Of a DNA stretch of 64,000 nucleotides, positions 24,897 to 33,072 are shown in pieces. The notes beneath the pieces are model-generated. The model made no database searches. It was not told the DNA's origin and saw nothing but the letters and a program-made list of their open reading frames with translations. How positions within the stretch are numbered: position 1 is the first letter of the stretch; each line of letters begins with the position of its first letter. Origin of the DNA: Paenibacillus cremeus. GTDB lineage: Bacteria > Bacillota > Bacilli > Paenibacillales > NBRC-103111. The position numbers and the translations under genes are program-made. The DNA lies in assembly GCF_007786445.1 (NCBI RefSeq), contig NZ_VNJI01000011.1:1-64000 (forward strand). The letters are read 5' to 3'.

Positions 24897-24963
24897 CTCC
24901 TCTCGGCTTGTACAAGTACTTTACCATCTTTTACATTTTACGGTCAATAGTTTTATACTAAAT

Positions 24964-25302
24964 TTATCTTAATAATTTCCATTGTGATTCTATAAAAAAT
25001 CGACTTAAACCGACAATCTCACCATTGTCCCATAGGACATCTCCATACTCGTCCTTTTTGATGATGTAGTTGTGGTATATCCCGTTGACTCCAATGGCTC
25101 TCTGGCCTCGTCTGAGCGTTCTGGCTGTGTCTAAGCCGGATAGTAATGGTTCTATAGGTATCACCTCATTCTTCTCGCCTTGAAGCTTTTTGAACAGTTC
25201 TCTAAACTCATGCAAGGCGCGTTCGTCTTGAAAAATAACTTCCTTGTTTTCATGTAATAACTTCTCAATTTCCTTGATTCTGGACTCTTTTTCTTTATCC
25301 AT
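24964..25302 (-). CDS. Hypothetical protein (112 aa)
   Basis: N-terminal charged helix (residues 1-45), then a compact domain with GVNGIYHNYIIKKDEYGD. Start ATG follows GGGGTGAACATGGG. Function unknown. Confidence 0.55.
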   Translation of the reverse strand: MDKEKESRIKEIEKLLHENKEVIFQDERALHEFRELFKKLQGEKNEVIPIEPLLSGLDTARTLRRGQRAIGVNGIYHNYIIKKDEYGDVLWDNGEIVGLSRFFIESQWKLLR

Positions 25303-25328
25303 CCCATGTTCACCCCATATTCATTGAA

Positions 25329-25421
25329 TTACTTCAAAATTAACCATCCGAACGCTGTTCCAAGCGCAAAAGCAATTACAGCAGTTATGCCGATATTCGT
25401 TAAAATTCGTTCCCGATTCAA
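25329..25421 (-). CDS. Very small single-pass membrane protein (30 aa)
   Basis: TTG 25421 follows AGGCGGTGAACA. One hydrophobic segment (about residues 8-28) ends in Lys. Phage micropeptide of unknown role. Confidence 0.55.
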   Translation of the reverse strand: MNRERILTNIGITAVIAFALGTAFGWLILK

Positions 25422-25436
25422 ATGTTCACCGCCTGT

Positions 25437-25571
25437 TCATTTTGATCTTTGGGGTTCAAAATTTCGCGCATCCAAATGCCCATCAAAGTCGTACTGCATA
25501 CAACTGTCACAAGGTTTTTCATCCGAAACTATATCGGAATGTTTGCAGTCATTACAAATAGACTCACTCAT
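25437..25571 (-). CDS. Small zinc-binding protein (44 aa)
   Basis: Two Cys pairs (ICNDCKH and PCDSCMQ) 13 residues apart suggest a zinc ribbon. The start overlaps the end of the upstream gene by 8 b. Confidence 0.6.
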   Translation of the reverse strand: MSESICNDCKHSDIVSDEKPCDSCMQYDFDGHLDARNFEPQRSK

Positions 25572-25767
25572 ACCCAAGTACACCCTCTTCATTTTGATGT
25601 CTTATTCTTTTTATCTGACTTTTGGCAGTTGTTACTACACCAAAGGAACCTTGACCAATTACCGTATCCTTACGCCACCATACCCAACCTTGAAGAATAC
25701 CAAGACCGAAGGCTGTAATCAATCCTAGATTGATGAATATAATTTCAGCCATTGCCATGAACACCAC
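25564..25767 (-). CDS. Small membrane protein (up to 67 aa)
   Basis: Hydrophobic N-terminal half (MAEIIFINLGLITAFGLGIL), then Trp residues and a basic tail. ATG 25767, 25758 and 25752 are possible starts; GAAAGGTGGTGTTC precedes them. Function unknown. Confidence 0.6.
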   Translation of the reverse strand: MVFMAMAEIIFINLGLITAFGLGILQGWVWWRKDTVIGQGSFGVVTTAKSQIKRIRHQNEEGVLGYE

Positions 25768-25797
25768 CTTTCCTCATGAAACGATAGTTTCGTTACA

Positions 25798-26400
25798 CTA
25801 ATTGAAACTATCCCTTAACTGTTTAACCCATAAGTTGCGCTCATTTGTGCGCTCTACTTCTTTTTCCCACTCTTTAGAATGATATTCGATATCTCTCAGG
25901 CAACGTTCAATATTGCTATTCAACCATTCTTGAGCAGTTTGTTTCTTAACACTCTCAGGGTTGTAGTACCCCTCCATGTTGTCACAGTCCCATTTAATAC
26001 TTTCTTTTAATTGGTCAATACAGAATTGTTTAAGCTTGCCATGATCAGATGTTGGTGCTTGCCAAGCATAAACATCTACCAGCATTTTTGTATATCTATT
26101 TTTCGTTTCAAGCTTTTCTTGAGCATACTTCTTTTTTCTTTTCAGTTCAGACTGATACTCACCTTCTGTTTGTGCTTCGATCTCATCATTACTCATACAC
26201 TGCAATTCCTTTAACCGCTCCCTTGCTTTTTCTATTGCATTCTTACTATATGTACTTGGTTCAAACTCTGGGATTGGTGTGCCTAATGGCTCATCTCTCA
26301 TCATAATTGTAGCACCAAAAGCACGAGCACATTGCATAATATAATCTTTTACATCTGTAATTTTACCTTCGCTTACATCATGAGTATAACCTGTTGGCAT
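25798..26400 (-). CDS. Conserved-looking hypothetical protein (200 aa)
   Basis: Helical and highly charged with an N-terminal 'DVKDYIMQCARAFGA' segment often seen in phage hypothetical proteins. Start behind AAAGGAGATGTTCAGGAT. No catalytic motif seen. Confidence 0.6.
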   Translation of the reverse strand: MPTGYTHDVSEGKITDVKDYIMQCARAFGATIMMRDEPLGTPIPEFEPSTYSKNAIEKARERLKELQCMSNDEIEAQTEGEYQSELKRKKKYAQEKLETKNRYTKMLVDVYAWQAPTSDHGKLKQFCIDQLKESIKWDCDNMEGYYNPESVKKQTAQEWLNSNIERCLRDIEYHSKEWEKEVERTNERNLWVKQLRDSFN

Positions 26401-26439
26401 ATCCTGAACATCTCCTTTAATTTTTTTAGAATGAAACTG

Positions 26440-26622
26440 TTAGTTTATTTGCTTTTTATACTTTATATAATCAATGATTGTCGCCACTCCAAACATTAAT
26501 GAACCCAAAAACCAGAACCAAGATGTAAATGTATTGGGCACAATATATCCATACAATCCTGCAAAAAGTGCCCCTATAGTACAGACGCATCCAAAGATCA
26601 CTGCTACCAAGCTCATATTCAT
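26440..26622 (-). CDS. Two-helix membrane protein (60 aa)
   Basis: Hydrophobic segments at about residues 5-28 and 34-52 with basic end KYKKQIN. Chosen over an overlapping frame at 26471-26662 because of the coherent membrane pattern and the AAGGGATTGGATCAAT site. Confidence 0.6.
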   Translation of the reverse strand: MNMSLVAVIFGCVCTIGALFAGLYGYIVPNTFTSWFWFLGSLMFGVATIIDYIKYKKQIN

Positions 26623-26640
26623 ATTGATCCAATCCCTTTC

Positions 26641-26814
26641 TTACATTAAATGCAGAATACATTCAAACGGTATCGCCGTAAAGATGATTCCAAGAATAAA
26701 CCAAAGTAAATGTCCATGTGTCATCTTCCACTTGCGTCCATTTCCATATATCACGTTAACTGTTGCAAATAACATTGAAACGATCATCCAAATATAGAAT
26801 ATAATAGTCCACAT
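26641..26814 (-). CDS. Two-helix membrane protein (57 aa)
   Basis: ATG 26814 follows AAGGAGTTGAATACATAAA. Hydrophobic segments about residues 2-22 and 36-55 with a basic connecting loop (GNGRKWKMTHG). Paired with another small membrane gene just downstream. Confidence 0.62.
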   Translation of the reverse strand: MWTIIFYIWMIVSMLFATVNVIYGNGRKWKMTHGHLLWFILGIIFTAIPFECILHLM

Positions 26815-26855
26815 TTTATGTATTCAACTCCTTCGAAATCGCTATTTTATTTGGA

Positions 26856-27602
26856 TTAATTATACGATGCTTCTGGTTCTTTATCAGGTATCACTTCATC
26901 AGAACTTCCATCTTCATCAATAATTAACTTTGTATAGTTTTGGGTTAATTTCATAAGATAAATTTCAAAATCGTTTAAATGTCTCAATGATTTTAAAGTG
27001 TGTTCCTGATCAAATCCAATATCCCATCCTTCTTTCTTATCCTTTTTCCATCGAGACAAACGAATGGTAAAATTCATTTCCTCATCATGCTCACATTCAA
27101 AATTTAGTACTGCATATTCGAACGAACTCCAACTTTTATCCTCGTTATAGTCAATATTATAGCTAACTTCTACAGGTTCATAACTTACACCTTCATCATA
27201 ATTTATCTCTAAATCATCCGTTTTTACATTCTCCGCTACATATTTCATCCACTTCTCATAAAGTTCCGATACTTTAATTGTCTTGAGTTCATCTTGTGGC
27301 TCAATTAAAGACTTGAAATTGCCAAGAATTTTCTTGTTTTCTAAAGAAGAGTTCTTCAAGACTTCAACTAAGACATTATCCAATTTCACAATATAATCAG
27401 AGTAATCATAGTTTTCGAGATAAGGAATCATAACAGACTTAACTTGTTTTTCAATAATCTTAGTTACGTCTCCATATGAACCAAACATACTGTCTAGTGC
27501 ATTTTTAATTCCCTTTTCAAGTTGTTCTGAGATTAATGTCTCCACTACTCCATCTGCAAGTTTAGCTGCAATTACGTCTTTAATACTATTTTCTAATGTC
27601 AT
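26856..27602 (-). CDS. Hypothetical protein (248 aa)
   Basis: Helical first half with amphipathic repeats (KDVIAAKLADGVVETLI, QLEKGIKNALDSMFG) like phage proteins that contain several 'LSEEI...I' helices; acidic beta-rich second half. Similar in style to the 111-aa protein at 7770-8105. Function unknown. Confidence 0.6.
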   Translation of the reverse strand: MTLENSIKDVIAAKLADGVVETLISEQLEKGIKNALDSMFGSYGDVTKIIEKQVKSVMIPYLENYDYSDYIVKLDNVLVEVLKNSSLENKKILGNFKSLIEPQDELKTIKVSELYEKWMKYVAENVKTDDLEINYDEGVSYEPVEVSYNIDYNEDKSWSSFEYAVLNFECEHDEEMNFTIRLSRWKKDKKEGWDIGFDQEHTLKSLRHLNDFEIYLMKLTQNYTKLIIDEDGSSDEVIPDKEPEASYN

Positions 27603-27645
27603 ATGTATTTATCTCCCTTTTAATTTTCCTAATAAAAATCGTGTT

Positions 27646-27786
27646 TCATTTCCATTCTTCTAAATAAACATCATCATCAATTTCAGTTATAACAATATTT
27701 TCAGTAAAACCTAATTCATTCTGAATCCATACTCTTGATTCTGGATTGATGTTTTTTAAATATTCAATTAGTTCCCCAACATTCAT
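27646..27786 (-). CDS. Small protein (46 aa)
   Basis: ATG after GGGAGATAGAAA. Begins 'MNVGELIEYLKNINPESRVW', a pattern common in small phage proteins. Acidic end. Function unknown. Confidence 0.62.
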   Translation of the reverse strand: MNVGELIEYLKNINPESRVWIQNELGFTENIVITEIDDDVYLEEWK

Positions 27787-27813
27787 TTTCTATCTCCCTA
27801 GACAATCGTTGTT

Positions 27814-28317
27814 TTATGCCGATTTATTTTTTAATTCTTTTAGGTACATTTCTTGATATTCAATTTCGGAAATGGTCTCTACTAACCCCTCGCTGCGTTC
27901 CTGCAAGTTAAAACTCGCCTGATAATAAATATCGTTTTCGCTTGTCACAAAACTCGAAAGTTCTTCTCCTTGAAATCGCATAACTCCATAGATAAAGTTT
28001 ATTTCGCCAAGTTGTCTAAAATCAGATAATCCTTCATCGGTAACAATCTGTCTGTATTGCTCAAGCGTCTCTTTTGCTCTTTTAGTATTGTTTTTCAATT
28101 TACCGTTCTTACCAAATAACTTTTTATTTTCGTCTTTAGTGAGATCATTGAATTCCACCCAAAGTTCATCAGGCACAAGTGCCATTTTGTCAATCTTTTC
28201 ATTTAGCATCGCACTCACTCTTACGAATACGTTGTGCCACAATGGTTTCTGTTTAAAATGTTTCTTAACCGCTTTATCATAGTCTGTCCCACGTGTAATT
28301 TTAAAACACTGATTCAT
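27814..28317 (-). CDS. Hypothetical protein (167 aa)
   Basis: Alpha/beta protein with a basic middle (KNGKLKNNTKRAKETL) and acidic end. Found alone with no recognisable domain. Start ATG follows AAGAGGAGAGAGGTATAG. Confidence 0.58.
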   Translation of the reverse strand: MNQCFKITRGTDYDKAVKKHFKQKPLWHNVFVRVSAMLNEKIDKMALVPDELWVEFNDLTKDENKKLFGKNGKLKNNTKRAKETLEQYRQIVTDEGLSDFRQLGEINFIYGVMRFQGEELSSFVTSENDIYYQASFNLQERSEGLVETISEIEYQEMYLKELKNKSA

Positions 28318-28333
28318 CTATACCTCTCTCCTC

Positions 28334-28585
28334 TTACCATGTTCTGAAGTGCATTCTATCCTCATCTAGAAAATCTACAAAGTCACTTACTCCGTTTTTT
28401 AGAAATCCAACTTCAAAAATATCAACTAATTTTTCACTTGCTTTACCTAAGATGTTAATTTGACCCTCATTCGAAGCCAAAGTAAAATGATCTTCTTTTT
28501 GAATCAATTCATAATCCAAATCCTTAGTCCATGTGTGAGGGAATAACTCTAGGTTATCCTTTGCGTAAACTCTGTATTTTTGCAT
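28334..28585 (-). CDS. Hypothetical protein (83 aa)
   Basis: Start set at ATG 28585, 6 b after AAGGAGGCAGTACAT; ATG 28612 has no site. Beta-rich, soluble, function unknown. Confidence 0.6.
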   Translation of the reverse strand: MQKYRVYAKDNLELFPHTWTKDLDYELIQKEDHFTLASNEGQINILGKASEKLVDIFEVGFLKNGVSDFVDFLDEDRMHFRTW

Positions 28586-28608
28586 ATGTACTGCCTCCTT
28601 GTATAATT

Positions 28609-28803
28609 TCATCTTCTATGTATTTTACGTTGCAAAATCATCTTAACCACATTCACACCTAGTAGAGATATTAGTACGTATAGGGCTGGAGGAGATATTT
28701 TGATTAGTGTGTATAAATACGGATGTTGACTAGCCCATTGCCACATTAACCATTCAGTAACATGGCTGTTTGATCCACTACCACTTAACCAATTATTGAA
28801 CAT
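28609..28803 (-). CDS. Single-pass membrane protein (64 aa)
   Basis: Hydrophobic segment near residues 32-56, basic tail KMILQRKIHRR, and a Gly/Ser/Asn-rich start. Topology suggests N-out, C-in. Function unknown. Confidence 0.6.
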   Translation of the reverse strand: MFNNWLSGSGSNSHVTEWLMWQWASQHPYLYTLIKISPPALYVLISLLGVNVVKMILQRKIHRR

Positions 28804-28815
28804 TTAACGCCTCCT

Positions 28816-28974
28816 TTAATCTTCGTCAAACTCATTATTAAGATTTGCCAATCCATAATATAGATGATATTTCGCACACGACAAGTCTAATGCTGGATTA
28901 TGTCCAGCTTCTATTACTCGCTTTACAATTTCATATGCCTGCTCAATTAAGCCTGCTGCTTCTCTCTCTGTCAC
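28816..28974 (-). CDS. Small helical protein (52 aa)
   Basis: GTG 28974 follows AAGGAGTGAGACA, so the upstream part of the frame to 29091 (which lies inside another gene) is not used. Helix-rich; ends in acidic NNEFDED. Confidence 0.6.
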   Translation of the reverse strand: MTEREAAGLIEQAYEIVKRVIEAGHNPALDLSCAKYHLYYGLANLNNEFDED

Positions 28975-28978
28975 TGTC

Positions 28979-29287
28979 TCACTCCTTGATAATTGGAAGT
29001 CGATGAGATAATTTTTCCTTAGCCCCATGCAACTGATTCCATTCTTTTTTGTCATAATCCCATCTATGTATTGATTTTGGAACTTTATCAAAGCTCACTT
29101 GAACTTCAGCATATAAGTCCCATGAAGTCCAATTATCAGGAGCAGGAACAGTAATGATTGCATGAGATTCATCTTCCGTTACATAGCAATAATAATCTAC
29201 ATAAAATTCTCTCTTATCTTTTTTATGGCTTTCTTCTTCGGTTGTAATTTTTATATCTCTTGGGTTCTTCAAATGACGGTTTAGCAT
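28979..29287 (-). CDS. Hypothetical protein (102 aa)
   Basis: ATG behind GAGGTGAATAACA. Beta-rich with several Trp and Asp; unknown function. Confidence 0.6.
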   Translation of the reverse strand: MLNRHLKNPRDIKITTEEESHKKDKREFYVDYYCYVTEDESHAIITVPAPDNWTSWDLYAEVQVSFDKVPKSIHRWDYDKKEWNQLHGAKEKLSHRLPIIKE

Positions 29288-29314
29288 TGTTATTCACCTC
29301 TTGAAATTAGTCTT

Positions 29315-29503
29315 TTATTCCTTTACAAATTGGACACGAAATTTAGTTCTATCACTGGCGCATTCGCCTACTACTTTAAAGTAGTATATATCTTCTTCAT
29401 CACCAATTTTAAATCCAAACTTATCAAAATTGCTTGACTTTGATACTCTGAAGATTTTTCCTACATTAGATTTATCCTGTATAACTTCGCAAAGAATCCG
29501 CAT
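29315..29503 (-). CDS. Hypothetical protein (62 aa)
   Basis: Start overlaps the ribosome-site region of the next upstream stop (GGGGTGAAAT). Beta-strand pattern, two Cys. Function unknown. Confidence 0.6.
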   Translation of the reverse strand: MRILCEVIQDKSNVGKIFRVSKSSNFDKFGFKIGDEEDIYYFKVVGECASDRTKFRVQFVKE

Positions 29504-29506
29504 ATT

Positions 29507-29629
29507 TCACCCCACCAATTCATCAATTCGACTATATGCTGCTTCGATCATGTCCTCGATTCTCTCTGCTTCCAATCTCCACTGTGCAATTTGTTCTCTC
29601 AACTCTTGAATCTGCCGTTCGTTTTTCAT
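29507..29629 (-). CDS. Small coiled-coil protein (40 aa)
   Basis: ATG 29629 follows GAGGTGTTATACAT. The whole sequence is a heptad-rich charged helix. Upstream of a 62-aa gene with 3-b spacing. Confidence 0.58.
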   Translation of the reverse strand: MKNERQIQELREQIAQWRLEAERIEDMIEAAYSRIDELVG

Positions 29630-29661
29630 ATGTATAACACCTCATATTATGTATTTTAGTT

Positions 29662-29976
29662 TTATACCAGTACCTTATTACGCTTGCACCAAGCTTCGTA
29701 ATATTTCTTCCAATGCAACTCCTTAAGCTCCTCGCTCACCTGATAAATCTTAGCCTCAGTATCCTTGTACATATCCACTACTTCGCCATTCCTGTAAACA
29801 AAGTTGAGATGATAATATCTCTTAGTAAGAGTGCCATCTTCTGCTCTGGCAATAACCGTTCCCAATTCTACGCAGCGAGTGACTTTATACTCAATCTCTT
29901 CATCGCTTTCACACTTTGATGAGCTTAGTGGACAAATTTGCTGATACTTTTCGATTACCTGCTTTGAAATTTTCAG
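29662..29976 (-). CDS. Hypothetical protein with CUG start (104 aa)
   Basis: A TTG at 29865 has no ribosome site. The coding-like frame continues upstream to CTG 29976, which overlaps the TGA of the preceding gene (CTGA) and lies 11 b after AAGGAAGGG. The protein has a Cys-Cys-containing first part and a C-terminal Trp/Lys-rich helix. Function unknown. Confidence 0.6.
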   Translation of the reverse strand: MKISKQVIEKYQQICPLSSSKCESDEEIEYKVTRCVELGTVIARAEDGTLTKRYYHLNFVYRNGEVVDMYKDTEAKIYQVSEELKELHWKKYYEAWCKRNKVLV

Positions 29977-30143
29977 ATTAACCAGTTCCCTTCCTTGTCG
30001 CTAAATTTCTCTTTTAATTTTTTCAACTCATCAATTCTTGCCCAAACCTGTGAATTTTGAAATGCGTCCTCATTCCTGATGCTTGTTAATCTAAGTTGTT
30101 TTAATTGATCCATTCTTTTATCAACATATTCGGTAACTGACAT
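29973..30143 (-). CDS. Small helical protein (56 aa)
   Basis: ATG 30143 (MSVTEYVDKRM) follows AAGGGGAATACGCCA. A TTG 66 b upstream lies inside the previous gene and is less likely. Charged helix; function unknown. Confidence 0.6.
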   Translation of the reverse strand: MSVTEYVDKRMDQLKQLRLTSIRNEDAFQNSQVWARIDELKKLKEKFSDKEGNWLI

Positions 30144-30258
30144 TGGCGTATTCCCCTTGTTTTGGTTTCGTGGCTGTACTGGCCTGTTGTGTTTGTTTTC
30201 GTTCTTCAACTGGTAAAGAGTAATATTTTATGATATCGTCTATGTTGTTAAGCTTCAT
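30121..30258 (-). CDS. Small hydrophilic protein (45 aa)
   Basis: Gln/Lys/Thr-rich, probably disordered in its second half. It overlaps the next gene by 23 b in another frame. Ribosome site weak (GGATGAAAT). Low certainty. Confidence 0.42.
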   Translation of the reverse strand: MKLNNIDDIIKYYSLPVEERKQTQQASTATKPKQGEYANVSYRIC

Positions 30259-30304
30259 CTATTTCATCCAATCCATATCCATTTTATATGTATTATTTAT
30301 GTAT

Positions 30305-30424
30305 TTATCTATAGTAATCTTCGCCTAAACGTTCCTTTTCCTTTTTACTTGATTCCGATAGAAACGATATTGTGATGCCAGCCATGAAGAGCCAAATTAG
30401 AACGATGATTGTCATGAGGATCAT
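30305..30424 (-). CDS. Very small membrane protein (39 aa)
   Basis: ATG 30424 overlaps the TGA of the upstream gene. One hydrophobic segment (residues 2-22) followed by a charged tail. Function unknown. Confidence 0.58.
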   Translation of the reverse strand: MILMTIIVLIWLFMAGITISFLSESSKKEKERLGEDYYR

Positions 30425-30852
30425 CGTTCACTTCCTTCCATGACTTCCTCAAATTCGCCTTTAATCCAATCCATGATCTCATCTCTGCTTTGTTGCTTGG
30501 ATTGAGATGCTGCCGACATGCTTCCTGTGCTGATATCATCAATCAATTCCAAAAATAAATTCAACGGATAGTTTTTGTACATTTCATAAATATCCAAAGT
30601 GATTCGATAAACTTGGATAGGCGAAAGTAAATCCCCCCAATAAATATCATACGTGACTGCATCGATTTCATTGAAATGTTTGACAGAGATAGACGTTTGA
30701 ACATTTACTTTCCCACTCTCATTGTCATTCATTAAAGTATCTTCTGTGATAAGCACATTATTTTTTAGCATATCATCGTTGTAGTAGTACACTCTCTCGT
30801 ATTCGTCTGAATGTTTAACTTTTAAACCTTTGTGATTAAGTAGAAGTTCCAT
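30421..30852 (-). CDS. Hypothetical protein (143 aa)
   Basis: Beta-rich N-terminal two-thirds and a Ser/Gln-rich linker before an acidic helix. ATG behind AAAAAGGAGAATTAAAA. Function unknown. First gene after the terminator of the helicase-primase operon. Confidence 0.6.
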   Translation of the reverse strand: MELLLNHKGLKVKHSDEYERVYYYNDDMLKNNVLITEDTLMNDNESGKVNVQTSISVKHFNEIDAVTYDIYWGDLLSPIQVYRITLDIYEMYKNYPLNLFLELIDDISTGSMSAASQSKQQSRDEIMDWIKGEFEEVMEGSER

Positions 30853-30894
30853 TTTTAATTCTCCTTTTTTAATTTGTTATGTATAAAAAATGAA

Positions 30895-30934
30895 AAGTGC
30901 TATACTTCATGTCTGTGATGTAAGTATAGCACTT
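30895..30934 (-). terminator. Terminator of the helicase-primase operon
   Basis: Perfect 13-bp arms AAGTGCTATACTT and AAGTATAGCACTT, 14-base loop. On the minus strand TTTTCATTTTTT follows. Confidence 0.82.
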
Positions 30935-30979
30935 AGATGGTAAATTTGTCCACTATTTTTTTAATTGTTTTTGCGTTTT

Positions 30980-32074
30980 TTACGTGTATTTATAAATGTC
31001 ATTCTCCAGCAAGTCCATAAAGATGCGATATCCATTATCAGTAGGAGATTGTTTATCTTTGAATCGATCAATATCTGGGATTCCATCGGGATTATCCAAG
31101 AGATAGTATACGTTTCTGTTCTTGATCTGCTTGATTTGCTTCTCAATAAAGTCCTTTGATTTACCTTTGTCCCACGCGAAGATTAAGTCAATGTCAAGGC
31201 CAATACCTTTAAGCAGCATAGCTTGAACAGGACTAAGACGGTCTCCTTCGATACTTACTGCGTTCTTAATGCCCCATTCCCAAAGAAACATTGTAGTCTT
31301 GGCTCCTTCTACAATGAAAACCTGTTTTTTCTCTTTAATATATGGCAATGCACGAAAAAGGTTAAACAGTTCTATGCTCTTGCTACAGGGGATGACATAT
31401 ATATACTTCTGTCCAAACTCATCAATAACACGAGTGTCTAATCCGTAATATCGACCTTTTGCGCCAATAAGTTGACCATATTGATTGTGGACAGGGATTA
31501 TAACTCTTTCAGTTTGCAAGTCATAACAAATACCAAATTCTTGTTGCGTTCTGATGGATAATCCTTCATGTACCCATCCAAGCCAAGGATAATGAACAAA
31601 TTGATTTAAGACAATTGGATCAAGAACATGATTTTCAGTTATCTCTATTTCACGTTTACGCTGCTTCTGAATATCACGGAGCCACCAATTCCAATCTGTT
31701 TTAGGAACAGGCTTATCCGCGAAATCATTGCCTATGTTTTCATAACCTAAAGTGTTGCATATGTATGTTTTAATCTGGTATAGATGTTCTCTAACATGAT
31801 CAAAAGTTTGACAATCATAAAGAATATATCCAACAATTGAATAGATATCCCCTTCGATTCCACGGTTAACTATGTATGAGTTTAAATTAGGGTTAATATA
31901 GATTTGAACGCTTCGGCTATTTTGAGAGTCAGGCAATCTGGCAGTTACTAAATCATCACCAGAACGCCCTTCTTTGCGTTTTACGTTGTCGCATCCTAAT
32001 TCCTCAAGTAATTGCTCAACATTGCCATCTTCTTGCGATATGCGCTCTTTTAGTTGTTTGAGACTGTCTGACAT
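30980..32074 (-). CDS. DnaG-like primase (Toprim domain)
   Basis: Makes RNA primers for phage replication. The central part has PWLGWVHEGLSIRTQQEFGI and the DnaG core pattern; the Toprim motif is VFIVEGAKT (catalytic Glu near residue 260), with FAWDKGK as the D-x-D-like element. No N-terminal zinc-finger cysteines are obvious, so this is a shortened phage form (364 aa). Start at ATG 32074 (MSDSLKQ) behind GGGAGGAGGTGGC. It follows the helicase with a homing endonuclease between. Confidence 0.85.
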   Translation of the reverse strand: MSDSLKQLKERISQEDGNVEQLLEELGCDNVKRKEGRSGDDLVTARLPDSQNSRSVQIYINPNLNSYIVNRGIEGDIYSIVGYILYDCQTFDHVREHLYQIKTYICNTLGYENIGNDFADKPVPKTDWNWWLRDIQKQRKREIEITENHVLDPIVLNQFVHYPWLGWVHEGLSIRTQQEFGICYDLQTERVIIPVHNQYGQLIGAKGRYYGLDTRVIDEFGQKYIYVIPCSKSIELFNLFRALPYIKEKKQVFIVEGAKTTMFLWEWGIKNAVSIEGDRLSPVQAMLLKGIGLDIDLIFAWDKGKSKDFIEKQIKQIKNRNVYYLLDNPDGIPDIDRFKDKQSPTDNGYRIFMDLLENDIYKYT

Positions 32075-32096
32075 GCCACCTCCTCCCATTGAGGAT

Positions 32097-33056
32097 TTAT
32101 GCTAATAACAATAATTTATAGGCCATTGTTTCTCTTGCCATTTTACCTAACTCAGAATTTTTTACTACATTAATTAATTTTTCTGTATCTGCAATATCAA
32201 ATTTTAAACCAGAATAAATTCCTTCTTCTTTTTTTCTCCATTTTATTTTAGCATTTATATTAAATTTATTTTTAAACATCTGTATGGCGTATTCAATCTC
32301 GTCTCTGTTTAACCATTTCATGGCGAACTGTATATGACCGTTACCCTTACGGTAATTTTTAATTTCAAGCGATCCATCATCTAGATACCACACTGTCAAA
32401 CTGTTTGGGTTGAGATTGTTTAGTAATTCATAAGTATTCATATCGTTATACCTATTTAAATTACGAATGTATCTAGTGTAAAAATAAAATTGATTTTGTC
32501 TGTTGTATCCATCGCTTTCATTAAGTCTATATGAGAATTTTAATTCATTAATGGGACATAAATTTCTCATAACATCAAACTTGGCTTGACAATACTCCTT
32601 TTGTGATTCTTGATGAAAAACTGTAAGAATACTGCTCTCACCTTTTCTTGTCAAAGCACCATCGCCAAGCACACTGCCAATTATTACATCATGTTGTAAT
32701 TCACTAATTAAAAATTGTTCATGATGTTTTTCTTTTTGCATCTCATAAGTAATATTAAATTTTTGCAATCTCCTTCTAATTACGGTATGAGTAGTATTAT
32801 ATATTTCAGCGATTTCTTCTGGTGATTTTTGTTCTTCTATGTATAAGTTATACAGGCATTCTCTTGTGTATTTATTTTTTTCTGGATCGTTCCTATCTCT
32901 GTCTTCCCAAGTTATACCGTATTTCCGCAAATTAACATTTACTGTTACTGTTGTACATCCATAAATATCAGCTATTTCCTTGGTAGTTTTGAGTTGATTT
33001 ACAAACAAATCATATAATTCTTCTTTGTCGAATTTAAATTTAATTACACTCGCCAT
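32097..33056 (-). CDS. LAGLIDADG homing endonuclease (free-standing)
   Basis: 319 aa. Two N-terminal HTH units (TTKEIADIYGCTTVTVNVNL and SPEEIAEIYNTTHTVIRRRL), then the nuclease with motifs IIGSVLGDGAL (near residue 128) and LTVWYLDDGSL (near 220). It lies between helicase and primase genes, 7 b from the primase start, again without breaking either gene. It differs in sequence from the one at 4950-5894. Confidence 0.9.
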   Translation of the reverse strand: MASVIKFKFDKEELYDLFVNQLKTTKEIADIYGCTTVTVNVNLRKYGITWEDRDRNDPEKNKYTRECLYNLYIEEQKSPEEIAEIYNTTHTVIRRRLQKFNITYEMQKEKHHEQFLISELQHDVIIGSVLGDGALTRKGESSILTVFHQESQKEYCQAKFDVMRNLCPINELKFSYRLNESDGYNRQNQFYFYTRYIRNLNRYNDMNTYELLNNLNPNSLTVWYLDDGSLEIKNYRKGNGHIQFAMKWLNRDEIEYAIQMFKNKFNINAKIKWRKKEEGIYSGLKFDIADTEKLINVVKNSELGKMARETMAYKLLLLA

Positions 33057-33072
33057 TTATTACCTTCTCTCA

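Noticed and set aside
26471-26662. A 63-codon leftward frame overlapping the small membrane genes
   Set aside because: It overlaps two better supported frames that have membrane-protein composition and ribosome sites.
30345-30542. A 65-codon leftward frame inside the 143-aa gene
   Set aside because: Shadow of that gene; no ribosome site.
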